Part shown: in pieces, positions 49,201-60,092 of the stretch
Layout of the letters: the number at the start of each line of letters is the position of its first letter
Numbering within the stretch: position 1 is the stretch's first letter
Assembly: GCF_017591425.1 (NCBI RefSeq)
Contig: NW_024466307.1
Span: forward strand, 7,021,001 to 7,085,000
DNA: 64,000 bases
Direction of reading: 5' to 3'
From: Ochotona curzoniae
Lineage: Eukaryota > Chordata > Mammalia > Lagomorpha > Ochotonidae
Notes under the pieces: generated by a model
The model's input: only the letters and a program-made list of their open reading frames with translations
Databases searched by the model: none
What the model was told of the DNA's origin: nothing
Translations under genes and position numbers: made by a program

Positions 49201-50766
49201 TCTCCTGACCAACCGAGGACACAATCAAGACTTGACAAATCTGCCCGATGTTACTGAGGTTTCTGATGACTGTGTGACCCTGGCAGTTCAAGGATGGCCT
49301 AGAAGGCGCCTGTGAATCAGTGCTTTAAGCTCAAGTCACAACTACACAAACTTTGTCCCAGTACAGAGAGACCCATGCCCACAACACATGTCAGGTTTTG
49401 TTAATCATTTAAAACCACGCATTATTTTGGAACATTTCTCTAGAAGGTTAAATGTTGAAAATTATTGTTCTCATACCAAAAATCTACTATAGTATTCACA
49501 GTGCATTGTGTAAACAGGTAAAATAGATTATGCTAATTTTTGGAAAATTAAGCCTAGTCACCAAAAAGTATATAAGCCAGTGAATTGGTAAGATGACGAA
49601 GCACATATACATGCATATATACATAAAGCATTTGAGACAAAAAAATTAAGGCAAAACTCAAATTATGCATAATCATACCATACTTTCTCATTTGCAAATT
49701 TCTTCATTAGTGAATGTCCAAAGCTAAAAATACCCACAGATCAGAAGACCAGGAGCATCTCAGTGGTAGACAAGAATGCATGCATTGCCAAGAAAATCTA
49801 TAATTGACAAAATAATAAGTCCTACTTCTCAAGTGTGATTAAATCAGCTAGCCAAGCTTTTAATCAATCCAATATTCTTTAAAATTCCTAGTTGTATGCA
49901 TAAAAATGTACCAACTAGTAAAGTTATGATTTTTCCAACTTTGTGTCATTTTTTACCAACAAAATAAGCAAAAAAAAAAAAAAATACAGTTTTATAGCCC
50001 AAGTTACAAGGATTTCAGTTAAGTTAAAAATTGAGTTGGGTAGAATGCAAAATTACACCTCTTCATTTCATTTCATTTCAGTGCAATGGGGAGCACTGTC
50101 ACTGCTTACTCGAGTTTTCCCAGCATACCTGCGAGCCGACACCACTGGCACTCTGGAGCGAGTACCTGCAGATACTAGCCAAATAACTTGCTACCACCAT
50201 GAAGCAGGCTGCTTAATCGTTTCTAACTTTTCTATGCAATGATTGCTTTTGTGTGAGTGCTCACGGGTTCTTCCAGAGCAGACCCCAGGTGAGTGCCTGG
50301 CAAAACTCCACAGGCAAAGCTGAGGTTTAAAGCTTTCCCGCGGGGCATCTCTGCAGTAACTGTGTCCCCAGAGCAGCTTCAACACCTAATTTTTGAAATC
50401 TTACTAGAATCACAAGTGGCAAATTAGTAGATCTGTCACAGGAATGTTATTTGCAATTTACTTATAGTACACCCTTACTTCACATTCAAGTTTTGTCTGT
50501 ATGTAATTGACTTAACAAGCAAGTATTTATCACACTTACTGCTGGAAAACATTAATTACCTTTGATTCTGCTGAACCCACTTCCACTTATTTTAACAATA
50601 TTTGACCGGGTTTGAAAATACTTTCATAATTACAACGTACCTTGTGTTAGCAACCCCTTAATATAAAATATTTCATCTGGAGATGTCCCATAAACTTCGT
50701 TATACACATTCATGAGTTTGAGGCAAAATACACTAAAGACTTAACAGTAAATTAAAATATTCCAAC
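49201..50766. other. Unique AT-rich DNA
   Basis: Contains an A-run near 49970-49984 and a (CATTT)n patch at about 50063-50081. No gene is recognised. The 99-codon frame at 49943-50242 begins in the A-run and has no recognisable domain. Confidence 0.35.
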
Positions 50767-51098
50767 AGGGGGCCCAGAGTGGTAGCCTAGCAGCTAAAGT
50801 CCTCACCTTGCATATGCTGGGATCCCATATAGGCTCCGGTTCGTGTCCCAACGGCCCTGCTTCCCATCCAGCTCCCTGCTTGTGGCCTGGGAAAGCACTC
50901 AAGGATGGCCCAATGCCTTGGAACCCTGCACTCACGAAGGGGACCCTGAAGAGGCTACAGGTTCCTGGTTTCAGATCTGCACAGCTCCAGCATTTGCGGC
51001 CACTTGGGGAGTAAATCAATGGATGGAAGATCTTTCTGTCTCTTCTCTATTTTATTTTTTATTATAAAGTCAGATATACAAATTTGAAAAAAAAAAAT
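50767..51098 (+). mobile_element. CSINE, young, with an inverted 3' segment
   Basis: The head and body are close to the young consensus ('agtggtagcctagcagctaa', 'cttcccatccagctccctgc', 'ggccacttggggagtaaatc'). The 3' end, about 51049-51078, reads as the reverse complement of the normal SINE tail ('ataaagtcagatata' instead of 'tatatctgacttta') before a final A-run at 51087-51097. See findings. Confidence 0.88.
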
Positions 51099-52994
51099 AG
51101 CCCAAGGGATACTGGGCTATACAACTAAAGAAATTCAATAGTTATCCTTCTTCAAAGTGAACGAGGTTGAAATGTTTCACACGCTGCATCATGCATGTCT
51201 GCGTGACCAGGGTACTGACTGGGTGTTGTGAAATACAACACTCTTCATTAAAATAACAAGCAAAGACCATATGATCATTAAGATTTTGGAGAACCCAAGC
51301 TTTATATTTTATCTTCCAAACTCATTGCTAAAGACGAAGAGTCAAATGGTGTTTTAGGTGTTAGGAGTGCTCTAAACACAAATGAAGCTATGACTAGCAT
51401 TTAATTGCATCACGAAAAAATGATCTGGTGATGCCCAAAATACATTCTTTGCATAACTGATTTGAGTTCTATCATGAGCTCATCTGATTTATGCAAAATT
51501 AGTAATGTGAATGCAACAATTTCAAAAAACTAAACAGGACAGGCGATTTTCCACACAATTCTTTTCAGGGAGCACACCACAAGAGACCAGGGGCCCTGAA
51601 ATGTGCCTCCAGTGAGGCCAGTTCAAGGAGCTTCTCTTCCACTGAGCATCCCATCACGGTGAGGGTGTTCAACGAACATGCTCTGCTCAGTGCGTCCTGC
51701 AGGCAAACGCCAGCTCGTCATCTAGTCTCAGCCAAAGAGCAAGTTTTTAAGCAGTGGGAGTAAAACACTAATATTCTGGAATCCAGGAGACACAAGGCAT
51801 GTCTGCCAGCCAGGTAGCAACTCCTTAAGGGGAACTGGGGACCATGGCGACCCTCTGTGATCTTTGCCCCATTTGTTCATTTAAGAAGCTAATCCACATA
51901 CAATTTTTTCACTGAACCAAACCCCCCACAGCCATCCATTATCTCATGGATATCCTAAGGTTTTTTCCCCCATAGTGCCAAGAAACAGTATTCCTCAATG
52001 CAAAGTAGATTATATTTGCATATTTATATATTATATGGAGGCATTACATCCCCATAATGCATAGCATATTCATGATACAACTTGATTTGAATATGTGAAT
52101 CTCAATAAACATGAATATTTAAATCTCAAAGCAGATTTCACATAATGTAGCTATACTTGTAAAGCAATTTGATGTTTGTCTAGCATTGAAGCACAACTCA
52201 AAAAAGTTGGTACTAACTGTCCATTGGAGTCACTTAGTGCACCAACTTCTCCTGAACCTGCACAAGGGGTCACAGCCTGGCTACCCTGTGTAGCGTTCCA
52301 TCTTGCTGGAAAAACCAGGCTAGACTCTAGGCCAATTTTAACTTAACAGAAACCCAACTGAGATCAAAAACATAAATTCAGAAATATGTAGCGAGTTTTG
52401 AGTGTGCATAAAAGATTATCACAGCTCTGCAGATCGTATAAGGAAACAAGAATTGTTACAATAATGCTACTTGGAAACGGTCATGTCCACAAAAAAAAAA
52501 AAAAACAAGTAGATTAGAGGTTAATGAGAGTCTGCAACAGCATAAAGAAACAGTGATGATGAAGCTTGGGATGGATGATGACTTCACAACAGAACACAGG
52601 GACAAGCTCAACTGAAGTTTAACCCCAGAGATACAGCAAGCTGTTGTTGTTTGTGGGTTTTTTGATATGCAGATTTGGAGAAATTTTTTTCCAATACAGG
52701 TATATGAGGATATTGTCAATCACCAGTCTCAACCATTTTCATGTAGACAATAATCAAACAAATGGACTAAAACATAAATATCCAAAGAAGGGACAGGCAG
52801 CATCAAATGGGACTTAAATCTTTTTCTACTCTTAGAGGCATGTAGGAGGAACAATACTTGAGCAATTAAAAAATTTGCACTTTGGAGAAGCCAATGAAAG
52901 AACAGAAAAGAAAGCCGTATCTTTTTTGATAACAAGAAAGAAATGAGGGTTAAGAAACAGAGGAATAGAACCATTGTTCTATTCAAGAGAGATC
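51099..52994. other. Unique DNA
   Basis: No named repeat. It includes an A15 run near 52491-52505 and AT-rich stretches. Frames of 85-87 codons at 52456-52986 are on the minus strand, lie within hydrophobic, T-rich codons and have no family resemblance. Confidence 0.35.
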
Positions 52995-53400
52995 ACCTGG
53001 GCACTACAACCAGTGGCGACGCTCATAAAGAAATTTATTTTACTCACGGTTATGAAGATCGAAAGCCCAACAGCATGGCTCCAGCTCTGCAGGAGCCGCC
53101 ATTCTGGCAGAGAACATCATGGCAGGTGCACATATGGTAAGCAGAGATTACACTGCAAGACAAGAAGCCAGTAAGAGGTCAGGCTTGCTCGCTTATTTAT
53201 AACCCTCCTGCAAGAAGCACCCAAGCTCCCACTTGAATCACATGAAGGCTTTCTGACAGTAGCACCCACAGTGACTGCATCCATCACCTCCCACTTGAAC
53301 CCATCTCCTGAGGGTTCTATCATCTTTTAACATCAATCACCAGGCTGGCTTCTAACAGCTCTTGGTGGACACACTCACACCATAACCAAATCAAGAATCA
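52995..53400 (-). mobile_element. Old LTR-type repeat (MaLR-like), probable
   Basis: 'ctcacggttatgaagatcga', 'gccattctggcagagaacat', 'cttatttataaccctcctgc', 'gtgactgcatccatcacctc' and 'caccaggctggcttctaaca' resemble, in reverse orientation, an old MaLR-type LTR. Diverged; the family assignment is tentative. Confidence 0.4.
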
Positions 53401-55721
53401 TAACAGCTGTTGAAGCCAATCCAAAGCACAGAGCCCTTCAACTTCTCCTTATCTGCACCCCACTCAAGTTCTCACTCTCCGTTCCCTCCCAGGGCCACAT
53501 TTTCTAGTGGCGGACAGACCAAGTTGAGCTGTTTAAGTGCATACATCTGACACAACACATCATGATGATGAGCTACTGTCTTCCAGAACTCTAAGATGAC
53601 CCCTCCTAACTGTATGGAAAGTCTCCTTGTTCATCTAAGTGTGGATGATGATGATGCAGGGTATCTGTTTAGTGGAGAACACAAGCCTCACTTCAGTGAG
53701 GGGAGCTACTTGCTCCTGCTAATGTTGTCAGGTAGAGATGCGACAGTATTAGCGACATGTCCAGATCCTGCGAGATGAAGCTGATCCTTGAGTAAGAACA
53801 CTGATGGAAGAAACCAGTGCCTGGGAGCAGTACAATGCCCTGAGCAGCATGTCCCTGGAGTCTAACACGGTGCCTTTCATGGAACTTCACTGATTGCTTC
53901 TGAACTGAACTGCATTATCTGGACATTTAATCTGACTGAAGTGACTACTAACTGCCATCTTACACTGACCCGAGCACAAGATCAAGACACGGACCAGGGC
54001 CTCAGCTCTTCCTGGTAACATTGTGACAAGTCTGTCACTTTGCAGATATTTAAATGAGAACACATTAAAAAATACAAAAGAAACTGCCTGGTATATTTTT
54101 AAATATTATACAAGTGTTAACGAACACCTTTCACTATTGTTAATATATTTAAAATAATCGAAGTTAACTTTCTCTAAGTTGGCTGAGCTACAAGTGTTCT
54201 GTTGTTCCTAGTTACCCGTTTATGAAACCTCTGAAATCTGCTCTAGCATTTCCCTGTTTATCATGGCGGCCCTAATTTGGAAGACAAACTAGTGGCATCA
54301 GAAAATTGCACTAAAAGGAGTCACCCGTGTACTCTGATAGATCATAAATATGGATGGCTGAAAAGTAAGTTGCTTCGCTTGAGATGCAAATTAGCAGAGA
54401 ATGAGATGCAGCAAGTTGTGCACCACAGATTCAAATCCTGATGCCAACGTCCCCGTAGGGTCACCAAACAAAAAGCAAGTTTCTGCTGTCACTCCCCAGC
54501 GAGGCTGTAGACACTGCCTCGGTCTGTCATGCAACACTAAAGGAACAGAATGGTAACAGGAGGGAAAATGTGCCAGCCACAACCCCAAGGGGAGAGCCAC
54601 AGTCAGGTCTAAGGAGGTTCTCCATGCAAGAACCACAGTCCAGAAATCTGCAGCCAGACCAACCATACGGCAGAGTCTGAGATCATGAGAAAGACAAAGA
54701 GGAAGGTGGAGGTTTTACAAACATTCCTGATGGGGATCCACAATTCAAGACAAAGAGGGTAGTGCTCTGTAACTCCAACTTCTCCCTTACTCCCTCCCAA
54801 ATGCCCATCTTACCAATATTCACCCACAGATCAGATCCAGATAATGAAAAGCCTGCTCTAATACGTCAGATGACAGAGATCAAAGGTTGTGTTTAGTGGA
54901 GACATGCAAACACTGTAAATACAGAATCTTAAGCATGGCCAGCAGCTAGAGAGGCAGAAAATTTAAAATTTAAATGTCAGAGAGAAAGACCACTCTGAAA
55001 TCCAACTGCAGAATGCCTGCCATCGAAACTCCCATTCGGGATACACAGTAACCAGAGAGCCTAGCTCTAGTTCCTTTTCTCCATTGCCCTGCTTCTTTGC
55101 GTATCTGCTCTTCACTGACTACTGGCATTCTTTCTCCAGAATGATTGGGACGAGCCACACAGGCCATGTGTTTTGACATCCAGGGCTAGGTGGGAGAGGG
55201 CTAAGAGGGAGAGGAAACACTGGGAAATAAGAACAGTATCAGAAAAAAAGGAATAAAGGGGACACAAGTTCGAGAGTTTTGCCACCACGGCCCCAGCTGC
55301 CTCCACAGCGTGCAGGAACGCAGACACACACGCAGGTCACGGTCTCAGGACCGTACTGAACAGGAGGCTCCCGAGTGTGGCTTCCCTGGGCCAAGCATTC
55401 CCAAGACTTGCCGCTTCCAATCACAAGCTGAAATGCCCAATGTAAGTGACTGCAGAGGACAGAAATCTGATCTGGAAGAAGAAGCACGATGGGAAGATAT
55501 AAAAGAACACCACTGAAACTTTCTCTCTAGGGCTTCCCATTTCACAAGCATCTTGAGCATCCTTTCAATAAAGGAGAAAATTAGAATGCAAAATATTGCA
55601 ATTTACCCAAACCATATTTAACATGATGAAATTCAAAGCACTTCCAAACCAACAGCCAGGTCCTTGAGTTGCAACATCAAGTGATATCGATCCATTAAGA
55701 GAACTTTATTGAGCCTCAATA
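53401..55721. other. Unique DNA including a candidate enhancer-like island
   Basis: No named repeat. 54060-54420 is repeat-free with clustered homeodomain, POU and AT-rich cores; an octamer site is listed separately. Frames at 54391-54800, 54970-55327 and 55310-55560 oppose each other on both strands without recognised domains. Confidence 0.3.
54384..54394 (+). promoter_or_regulatory. Octamer/POU plus homeodomain motif
   Basis: ATGCAAATTAG combines a perfect octamer (ATGCAAAT) with an overlapping AATTAG homeodomain core. It lies in a repeat-free, AT-rich island. Motif evidence only. Confidence 0.3.
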
Positions 55722-55960
55722 CAATTATTTATTCATCTATTGATTTCTAAGAGGCAGACAGACAAAGCTTCCATCTCCTAGCCCACTACCCAAATGCCTC
55801 TAGGAGGCTGTGCTGAGCCCCGGGGGTAGAGCAAGAAGTCAGGAACCAGGTGTTGAGGTAGGCAGGAGGGAGTTAAGCCATTATCTGCTACTTCTAGGAT
55901 CTGCATCAGCCTGATTCAGAAATCAAACTCAGACAGTCCATAATCAGCATGGGTAAGACC
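55722..55960 (-). mobile_element. Old CSINE
   Basis: 'attatttattcatctattga', 'gaggcagacagacaaagctt', 'cactacccaaatgcctctag' and 'agaagtcaggaaccaggtgt' are in reverse C-repeat order with heavy divergence. Confidence 0.6.
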
Positions 55961-56044
55961 AACTCCAAATGAAAAATGAACATACCCTGTCGGGAGCCCA
56001 CAGCAACAGCTGCAGAGTACACACCAAAGGAGTCGAGGGGTCGT

Positions 56045-56290
56045 CACCGTACCTAATGCTTACTGAGCTCCCACTAAGAAGTATCAGGCTCTAGGATGAG
56101 CTTGTTGAATTGTTGCCATAATATGCGATAAGCACTGCCATTAGGAAATTGAGCCTAGAGTATGAAGTGACTGCTGAAGGCCACACAGTGAATGATGGAG
56201 ATATTAGACAGGTTTCACATCCACGTCCGTGATGCCAGAACCTCTGCCAAGCCCTGTGCTATACAGCCTACTTGCCTTTCAACCTGCTCT
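56045..56290 (-). mobile_element. MIR
   Basis: 'ctgagctcccactaagaagt', 'taagcactgccattaggaaa', 'gaagtgactgctgaaggcca' and 'cacacagtgaatgatggaga' follow reverse MIR order. Short frames over 56192-56494 are repeat-derived in part. Confidence 0.7.
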
Positions 56291-56849
56291 TCATCTGCCC
56301 ATGCTCCCATACAATGCAACAATCCAGTCCTGTATACAGGGTTTTTTGTGCTCTCCAGTAGGTCTTTGTCTGAAGGACTATCTTGGTCTCCATTTGCTTC
56401 TCCTCTTTCAATACTTCTCACTCTCATTCCCTCTCCCTTTCCTCTTTATAAATCCAACCAAACGTGGAGCGCAAACACGTTACTAAACTGGTGACTCTAT
56501 GTTCCCTTCAACTTAAAGGAGACTGGCAGTGCAGAAGGCGGTTATTATACCATGTCTCTTTTCCACAGAAAATACCTAATCTAAGCTGCTTACTTTTGTG
56601 TGGCCCTTGAATAAGCTGTGATTTGAGTCAGAATTATTGATCAAGACTTCATGCTACCTATAATTGGTTTAAAGGTGGCAACTTTGTCTCTTCAAAATTT
56701 TTATACTGAATCCCTTATCCTTATACAAGTGTAGGGGCAATTCATTTTTACAGATAAAGGGTTAATGATGTTCAGTGTACTCCTGATCTGATTAAACCAG
56801 GATAACCACAGCGAACGAACACACAGTTCCAAGAGCTCTGTCGGTCTAG
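56291..56849. other. Unique DNA
   Basis: No repeat or gene is recognised. Confidence 0.35.
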
Positions 56850-57035
56850 CTATCTCCCAGCCATGTGAAGACACAGAAGGCAGGCAGATGTCCCAAGCCA
56901 GGAAGGAAGCCCCCACCAGGCACTCAATCTACTGGCACCATGCCTGCGTTTCTGCAAGAAATAAAGTTCTGTTGTTCCAGTCACTCGGTCTATGGTATTT
57001 GTTAGGGCAGCCTGAGCTGACTAATGTAATTGGTC
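56850..57035 (+). mobile_element. Old LTR 3' part, MaLR (MLT-like) type
   Basis: 'ccatgtgaagacacagaagg', 'cccaccaggcactcaatcta', 'gcaagaaataaagttctgtt' (with an AATAAA poly(A) signal) and 'ctatggtatttgttagggca' are in the order of an MLT-like LTR 3' end. Confidence 0.65.
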
Positions 57036-57183
57036 TTAAAAATATGACTCTTCTTTATGTGAACATTTCACACTTCAAAATGTTAGTAGTAAGATTTCTA
57101 CTTGAACATTCGCATCATCATTGAACGCTCTGAACTGACTGAGACATGTGTAAAATCTTTCCTGGGCAGAAAAAGGATATTTT

Positions 57184-57492
57184 CTGTGGTTAGCACTATG
57201 GCACAGTGGATTAAGATATTACCTGTGATGTCAGCATTCAATATGAGTGCTTGTCCAAGTTCAAGCTCCTCTACTTCCCCTCTAGCTCCCTGCTAAAGCG
57301 CCTGGTTGAGTAAGAGGAGATGGCCCGCACGTGAGCCCCACACAGAAGACCTGGACAGAGTTCCTGGTCTGTGGCTTGATCCTGGCCCAACCTACTCCTT
57401 GTAGTTATTTGGGGAGTGAACCAGAGATTGGAAGCTATCTCTCGCTTTCCTAACTCCATCTTCAAATATATAAATCAAAATCTTTTTAAAAA
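57184..57492 (+). mobile_element. CSINE, diverged, full length
   Basis: 'gtggttagcactatggcaca' (head), 'gatgtcagcattcaatatga', 'ctctagctccctgctaaagc', 'atttggggagtgaaccagag' and 'tcaaaatctttttaaaa' are in order. It belongs to the older subfamily. Confidence 0.8.
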
Positions 57493-57505
57493 GAATATTT
57501 TAAAT

Positions 57506-58011
57506 ACTTGTTATTTAAAACAGTTGGAGTTCTAGTTCATACTATATTACAATATTATTATGCGCAGCTAATTCCCACAACCTGGTTCTTTACTGTGAGC
57601 TGAAAAAACCACACGCGCAATGAGGCATCTTAGGAGGCTTATTCCAGTGGGGCAGGAACAGGTGGATGAGGTGGAGATCAGCCGGGAAAGGAGAAAAAGA
57701 GGGAAGATGGAGGCACCTGGGCCCCTTATGCTCAGGTAGGCCTGCAAGATGTAGGGGAAGGACTGGGAGTAATTGAGGGCAGGCCCCAGGGAATTGGTGC
57801 TCGCAGGTGAATGCCTAGGGATGATTGGTGAGTGGGCGGGGTTGGGGAAGAAGCTGAAAGATTGGGGGTGAGATTCTCAGGTGGAATGCAGGGTTATATC
57901 TGATTGGTGGGTGGCTAGACCGGTGCGAATTTCCTGAGCTGTGAGGAAGAGGAAACGGCATAGGGTCCAGGGTGGGATATTCGAATAACTCCCTACACTT
58001 GTTATTTAAAA
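57506..58011 (-). mobile_element. LTR-like insert flanked by a perfect 15-bp direct repeat
   Basis: The insert 57521-57996 (476 bp) lies between identical copies of acttgttatttaaaa (57506-57520 and 57997-58011). Read on the minus strand it starts TGTAGGGAG (T taken from the flank). It carries two 'ccaatca' boxes (about 57825 and 57905 on the plus strand as 'tgattgg') and later 'ggaataagcctcctaagatg', a poly(A)-signal-like region, all typical of an LTR. No gag, pol or env sequence is inside, so it would be a solo LTR or a retrocopied LTR transcript. The long duplication fits L1-type integration better than retroviral integrase (4-6 bp). The minus-strand 79-codon frame over it is not a gene. 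Confidence 0.6.
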
Positions 58012-58065
58012 TGGGTCCATGATTTGGATCACTTGACCACAATTTACCTGGCAATTAAGGATTTT

Positions 58066-58067
<2 letters not shown>

Positions 58068-58103
<36 letters not shown>
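58068..58103. repeat. (AC)18 microsatellite
   Basis: An uninterrupted dinucleotide run of 18 units, long enough to be polymorphic. Confidence 0.97.
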
Positions 58104-58106
<3 letters not shown>

Positions 58107-58966
58107 TCTGAAAAGCTAAGAGATTTGAACAGGTATGCCCTGGATTCTTCCATTGAAAAATAATGAGACTGGAAAGAAGGACCACTGAATCTGTTTCCAT
58201 GTGGGTTTGAAGTTTGCTTTTTTTCCTGAGTTATATTTTATCCAGTATCGAGGAGACCATCCCACTACCAATCCCATCCCTATCTAACAAAAAGAAAAAT
58301 AAACCACACAACCAGCGTAACTCCAGAAACTAACACCTAGCACAGGACAACGCTCCCCTTCCAAGCCCTGTCACCGCCCATGCTTGGGCAGCAGCCGTTC
58401 GTTGGCGCTGCTGCTGGAACACCAAACAGTGCTGGGAAAACACAAGTGGTTTTCATTATTTCTCCATTTGCCATCTGCGCTTCATTCAAAGGGATATGAG
58501 TCATGTGATGTCCAAACGGTAACATACAAAGAAAATGATAGAGGGAGCATCCCAACCCTGTCCCCTTCCGGGTCTCAGTAAACATCAGCACAGCCCGCCT
58601 GGGTGACGATGCAGAGTCCCTCTGAACAGCAGCCCCTTGGATTGGGCAATAATATTCATATAATCCAATCAACCTGATCTACTGTCTCCACAAACCAGGA
58701 GATAAATCCATTGGCATTCTTGAAGCCTTGTAAGAACACCAAGGGAAGCCCTAGAATTTGAAACTTTTGAATTCTTGGATGCTCTTTTAAAGATAGCTAA
58801 AAGCACCTAAAACAAGATCTTTGTGTTGCTGAAGTTAGCATAACACATTACAGATTAGACTCAGCCATTGACACGTCACAAATGAAACCTTAAGAGTTAC
58901 AAGAGACTAATATCTTTAAATTCTAAACTCCCAAAAGTTGCCATGGATATACAGCTTGCTAAACAT
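58104..58966. other. Unique DNA
   Basis: No repeat or gene is recognised. A 111-codon minus-strand frame at 58337-58672 lacks recognised motifs. Confidence 0.35.
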
Positions 58967-59356
58967 TTAATCACAACAAAAGACCTTCCAAAGTAAAATT
59001 TGCAAGCCTAGAGAACAGGTTCTGTAAAATCGTTCTTTTTTCCTTGATTTTTTCTTCTTTATCATTTTATAAAGATGTTTAAAAAGTGGGTGACCAGCCA
59101 ACAAAAACTTAGGGTCAGGAAATGGAGGTCTGGATGAATCCAAAGCGACCAGCTGTCGGCAGTTACAAGGCCTAATCAGCATCCCAAGAACTGCTATAAG
59201 AGCGAAGCATTCAGCCCAGCTTCCTACGGGTGGGGAGGTCTCACCTTCCTCCCCTTCAAATTCACATTGGGCAGCTTGACACTGCACTGACACTAATTCT
59301 CTGAAATTCCTAGGCCTCATGGCCACAAACAAGCAAACAGTACCCGCGCGAGGCAA
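58967..59356 (-). other. 129-codon open frame downstream of a retroviral-type leader
   Basis: This frame starts about 200 bases downstream of the leader splice-donor-like site, roughly where gag of an endogenous retrovirus would begin on unspliced RNA. The predicted protein has an acidic patch (EFEGEEGE), a hydrophobic stretch (ALIAVLGML) and a basic run (KKKKSRKK) in its C-terminal third. I recognise no matrix, capsid or zinc-knuckle motif, and it does not begin Met-Gly as many class II Gag proteins do. It may be flanking DNA open by chance. Not called as a gene. Confidence 0.2.
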
Positions 59357-59447
59357 GCTCTAACACGGAAACCAAACCCAAGGGGAAAAACCTCAAGAGC
59401 ACGAACTGGGGTTGCCCGCCTCCGGGCAAAGACTGAATCCGCAATTG

Positions 59448-59662
59448 GGTCGAAAATCCAGACAGAGCCCACTGAGTAGGGCGAAAAAGCTCAGAGCCCG
59501 CCGGTTAAGGCGAAAACTCGGAGCCCACAAGCCGAGGCTGGGGCCTCGCCCACTTTTACCTGCGGTCCTGGGGTCCTGAAGCTGTGGAGTCCCGAGGTCC
59601 CTGTCCTGAAGTCCTGCGGTCCTGTGTCTTGAAGTCCTGCTGTCGCTGTTCATGGCGCCAGT
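59448..59662 (-). mobile_element. Endogenous retrovirus leader (class II-like), with repeats
   Basis: Minus-strand continuation of the LTR that follows at 59663-60063. It contains a lysine-tRNA-like primer-binding site (59642-59660), then a run of 'aggac'-type units (59567-59640) and a splice-donor-like CAG|GTAAAAGTG (59551-59562). It ends with three imperfect 28-30-bp copies of a 'gtgggctccgagttttcgcc' unit (59448-59527). CpG density is far above the rest of the window. No protein-coding retroviral gene can be recognised further downstream, so the element appears to be a 5' fragment or has lost its interior. Confidence 0.55.
59642..59660 (-). other. Lysine-tRNA-like retroviral primer-binding site
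   Basis: Minus strand TGGCGCCATGAACAGCGAC. Compared with the well-known tRNA-Lys3 primer site it keeps TGGCGCC, AACAG and GAC, with one inserted base and two or three substitutions. It lies directly after the LTR-like promoter region, where a primer-binding site must be. Confidence 0.55.
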
Positions 59663-60063
59663 TCTCGGGGCTTCGACCTGCCAGCAGGCCCCAAGGAGGG
59701 TGAGGCAGGCGGTGGTCCTCGGCCGCAAGAACCACCAGAGTCAAGCCCGTGAGGAACGTTCGCTTCATTAAGCGCAGCTTGCAGGTTTTAAAGGGTAAGG
59801 AAGGGGCGGGCAGGAGGGAGCCTTCCGGCACACGCTACGCCCACCAAAGACGCTGTAATTGGCTGCGTGATACGTCTATCTCCCTAGATCCTCCAGTCAT
59901 GGCAGAGGTCAGGTTCCAGGTGTACTTGCTTTGACCCTCCAGCCCTGTTAGAGGCCGCACTCCACCTGCAGGCATGAAGGCTCTGCCTCAGGCCGTGGGG
60001 AAAGTTAGCTCAGCCATGCCCTCCAGGCAGCAGGGCCGGGGCCTGGGTGATCACCCACAGCCC
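59663..60063 (-). mobile_element. LTR of a class II-like endogenous retrovirus
   Basis: Minus-strand order: possible start TGTGGGTGATC near 60063, CCAAT box (59858-59862, 'attgg' on plus), Sp1-type GC box (59803-59811, 'ggggcggg' on plus), TATA-like TTTAAAA (about 59786-59792), poly(A)-signal-like TTAATGAAG (59763-59771), then the primer-binding site at 59660. This arrangement is that of a compact LTR promoter. Boundaries are estimates: I cannot see the second LTR or a target-site duplication. The alternative is a CpG-island promoter of a host gene, but no exon is visible. Confidence 0.5.
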
Positions 60064-60092
60064 TTTGCCTGTTAAAAAGATTGATTTGTTTT

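Noticed and set aside
53596..53778. Asp-rich 60-codon frame (DDDDAG)
   Set aside because: It comes from a short GATGAT repeat; no other coding signs.
59641..59760. Plus-strand first exon with ATGGCGCC start and GTGAGG donor-like site
   Set aside because: The start overlaps the minus-strand primer-binding-site-like sequence, and the LTR reading explains more elements in the correct order.
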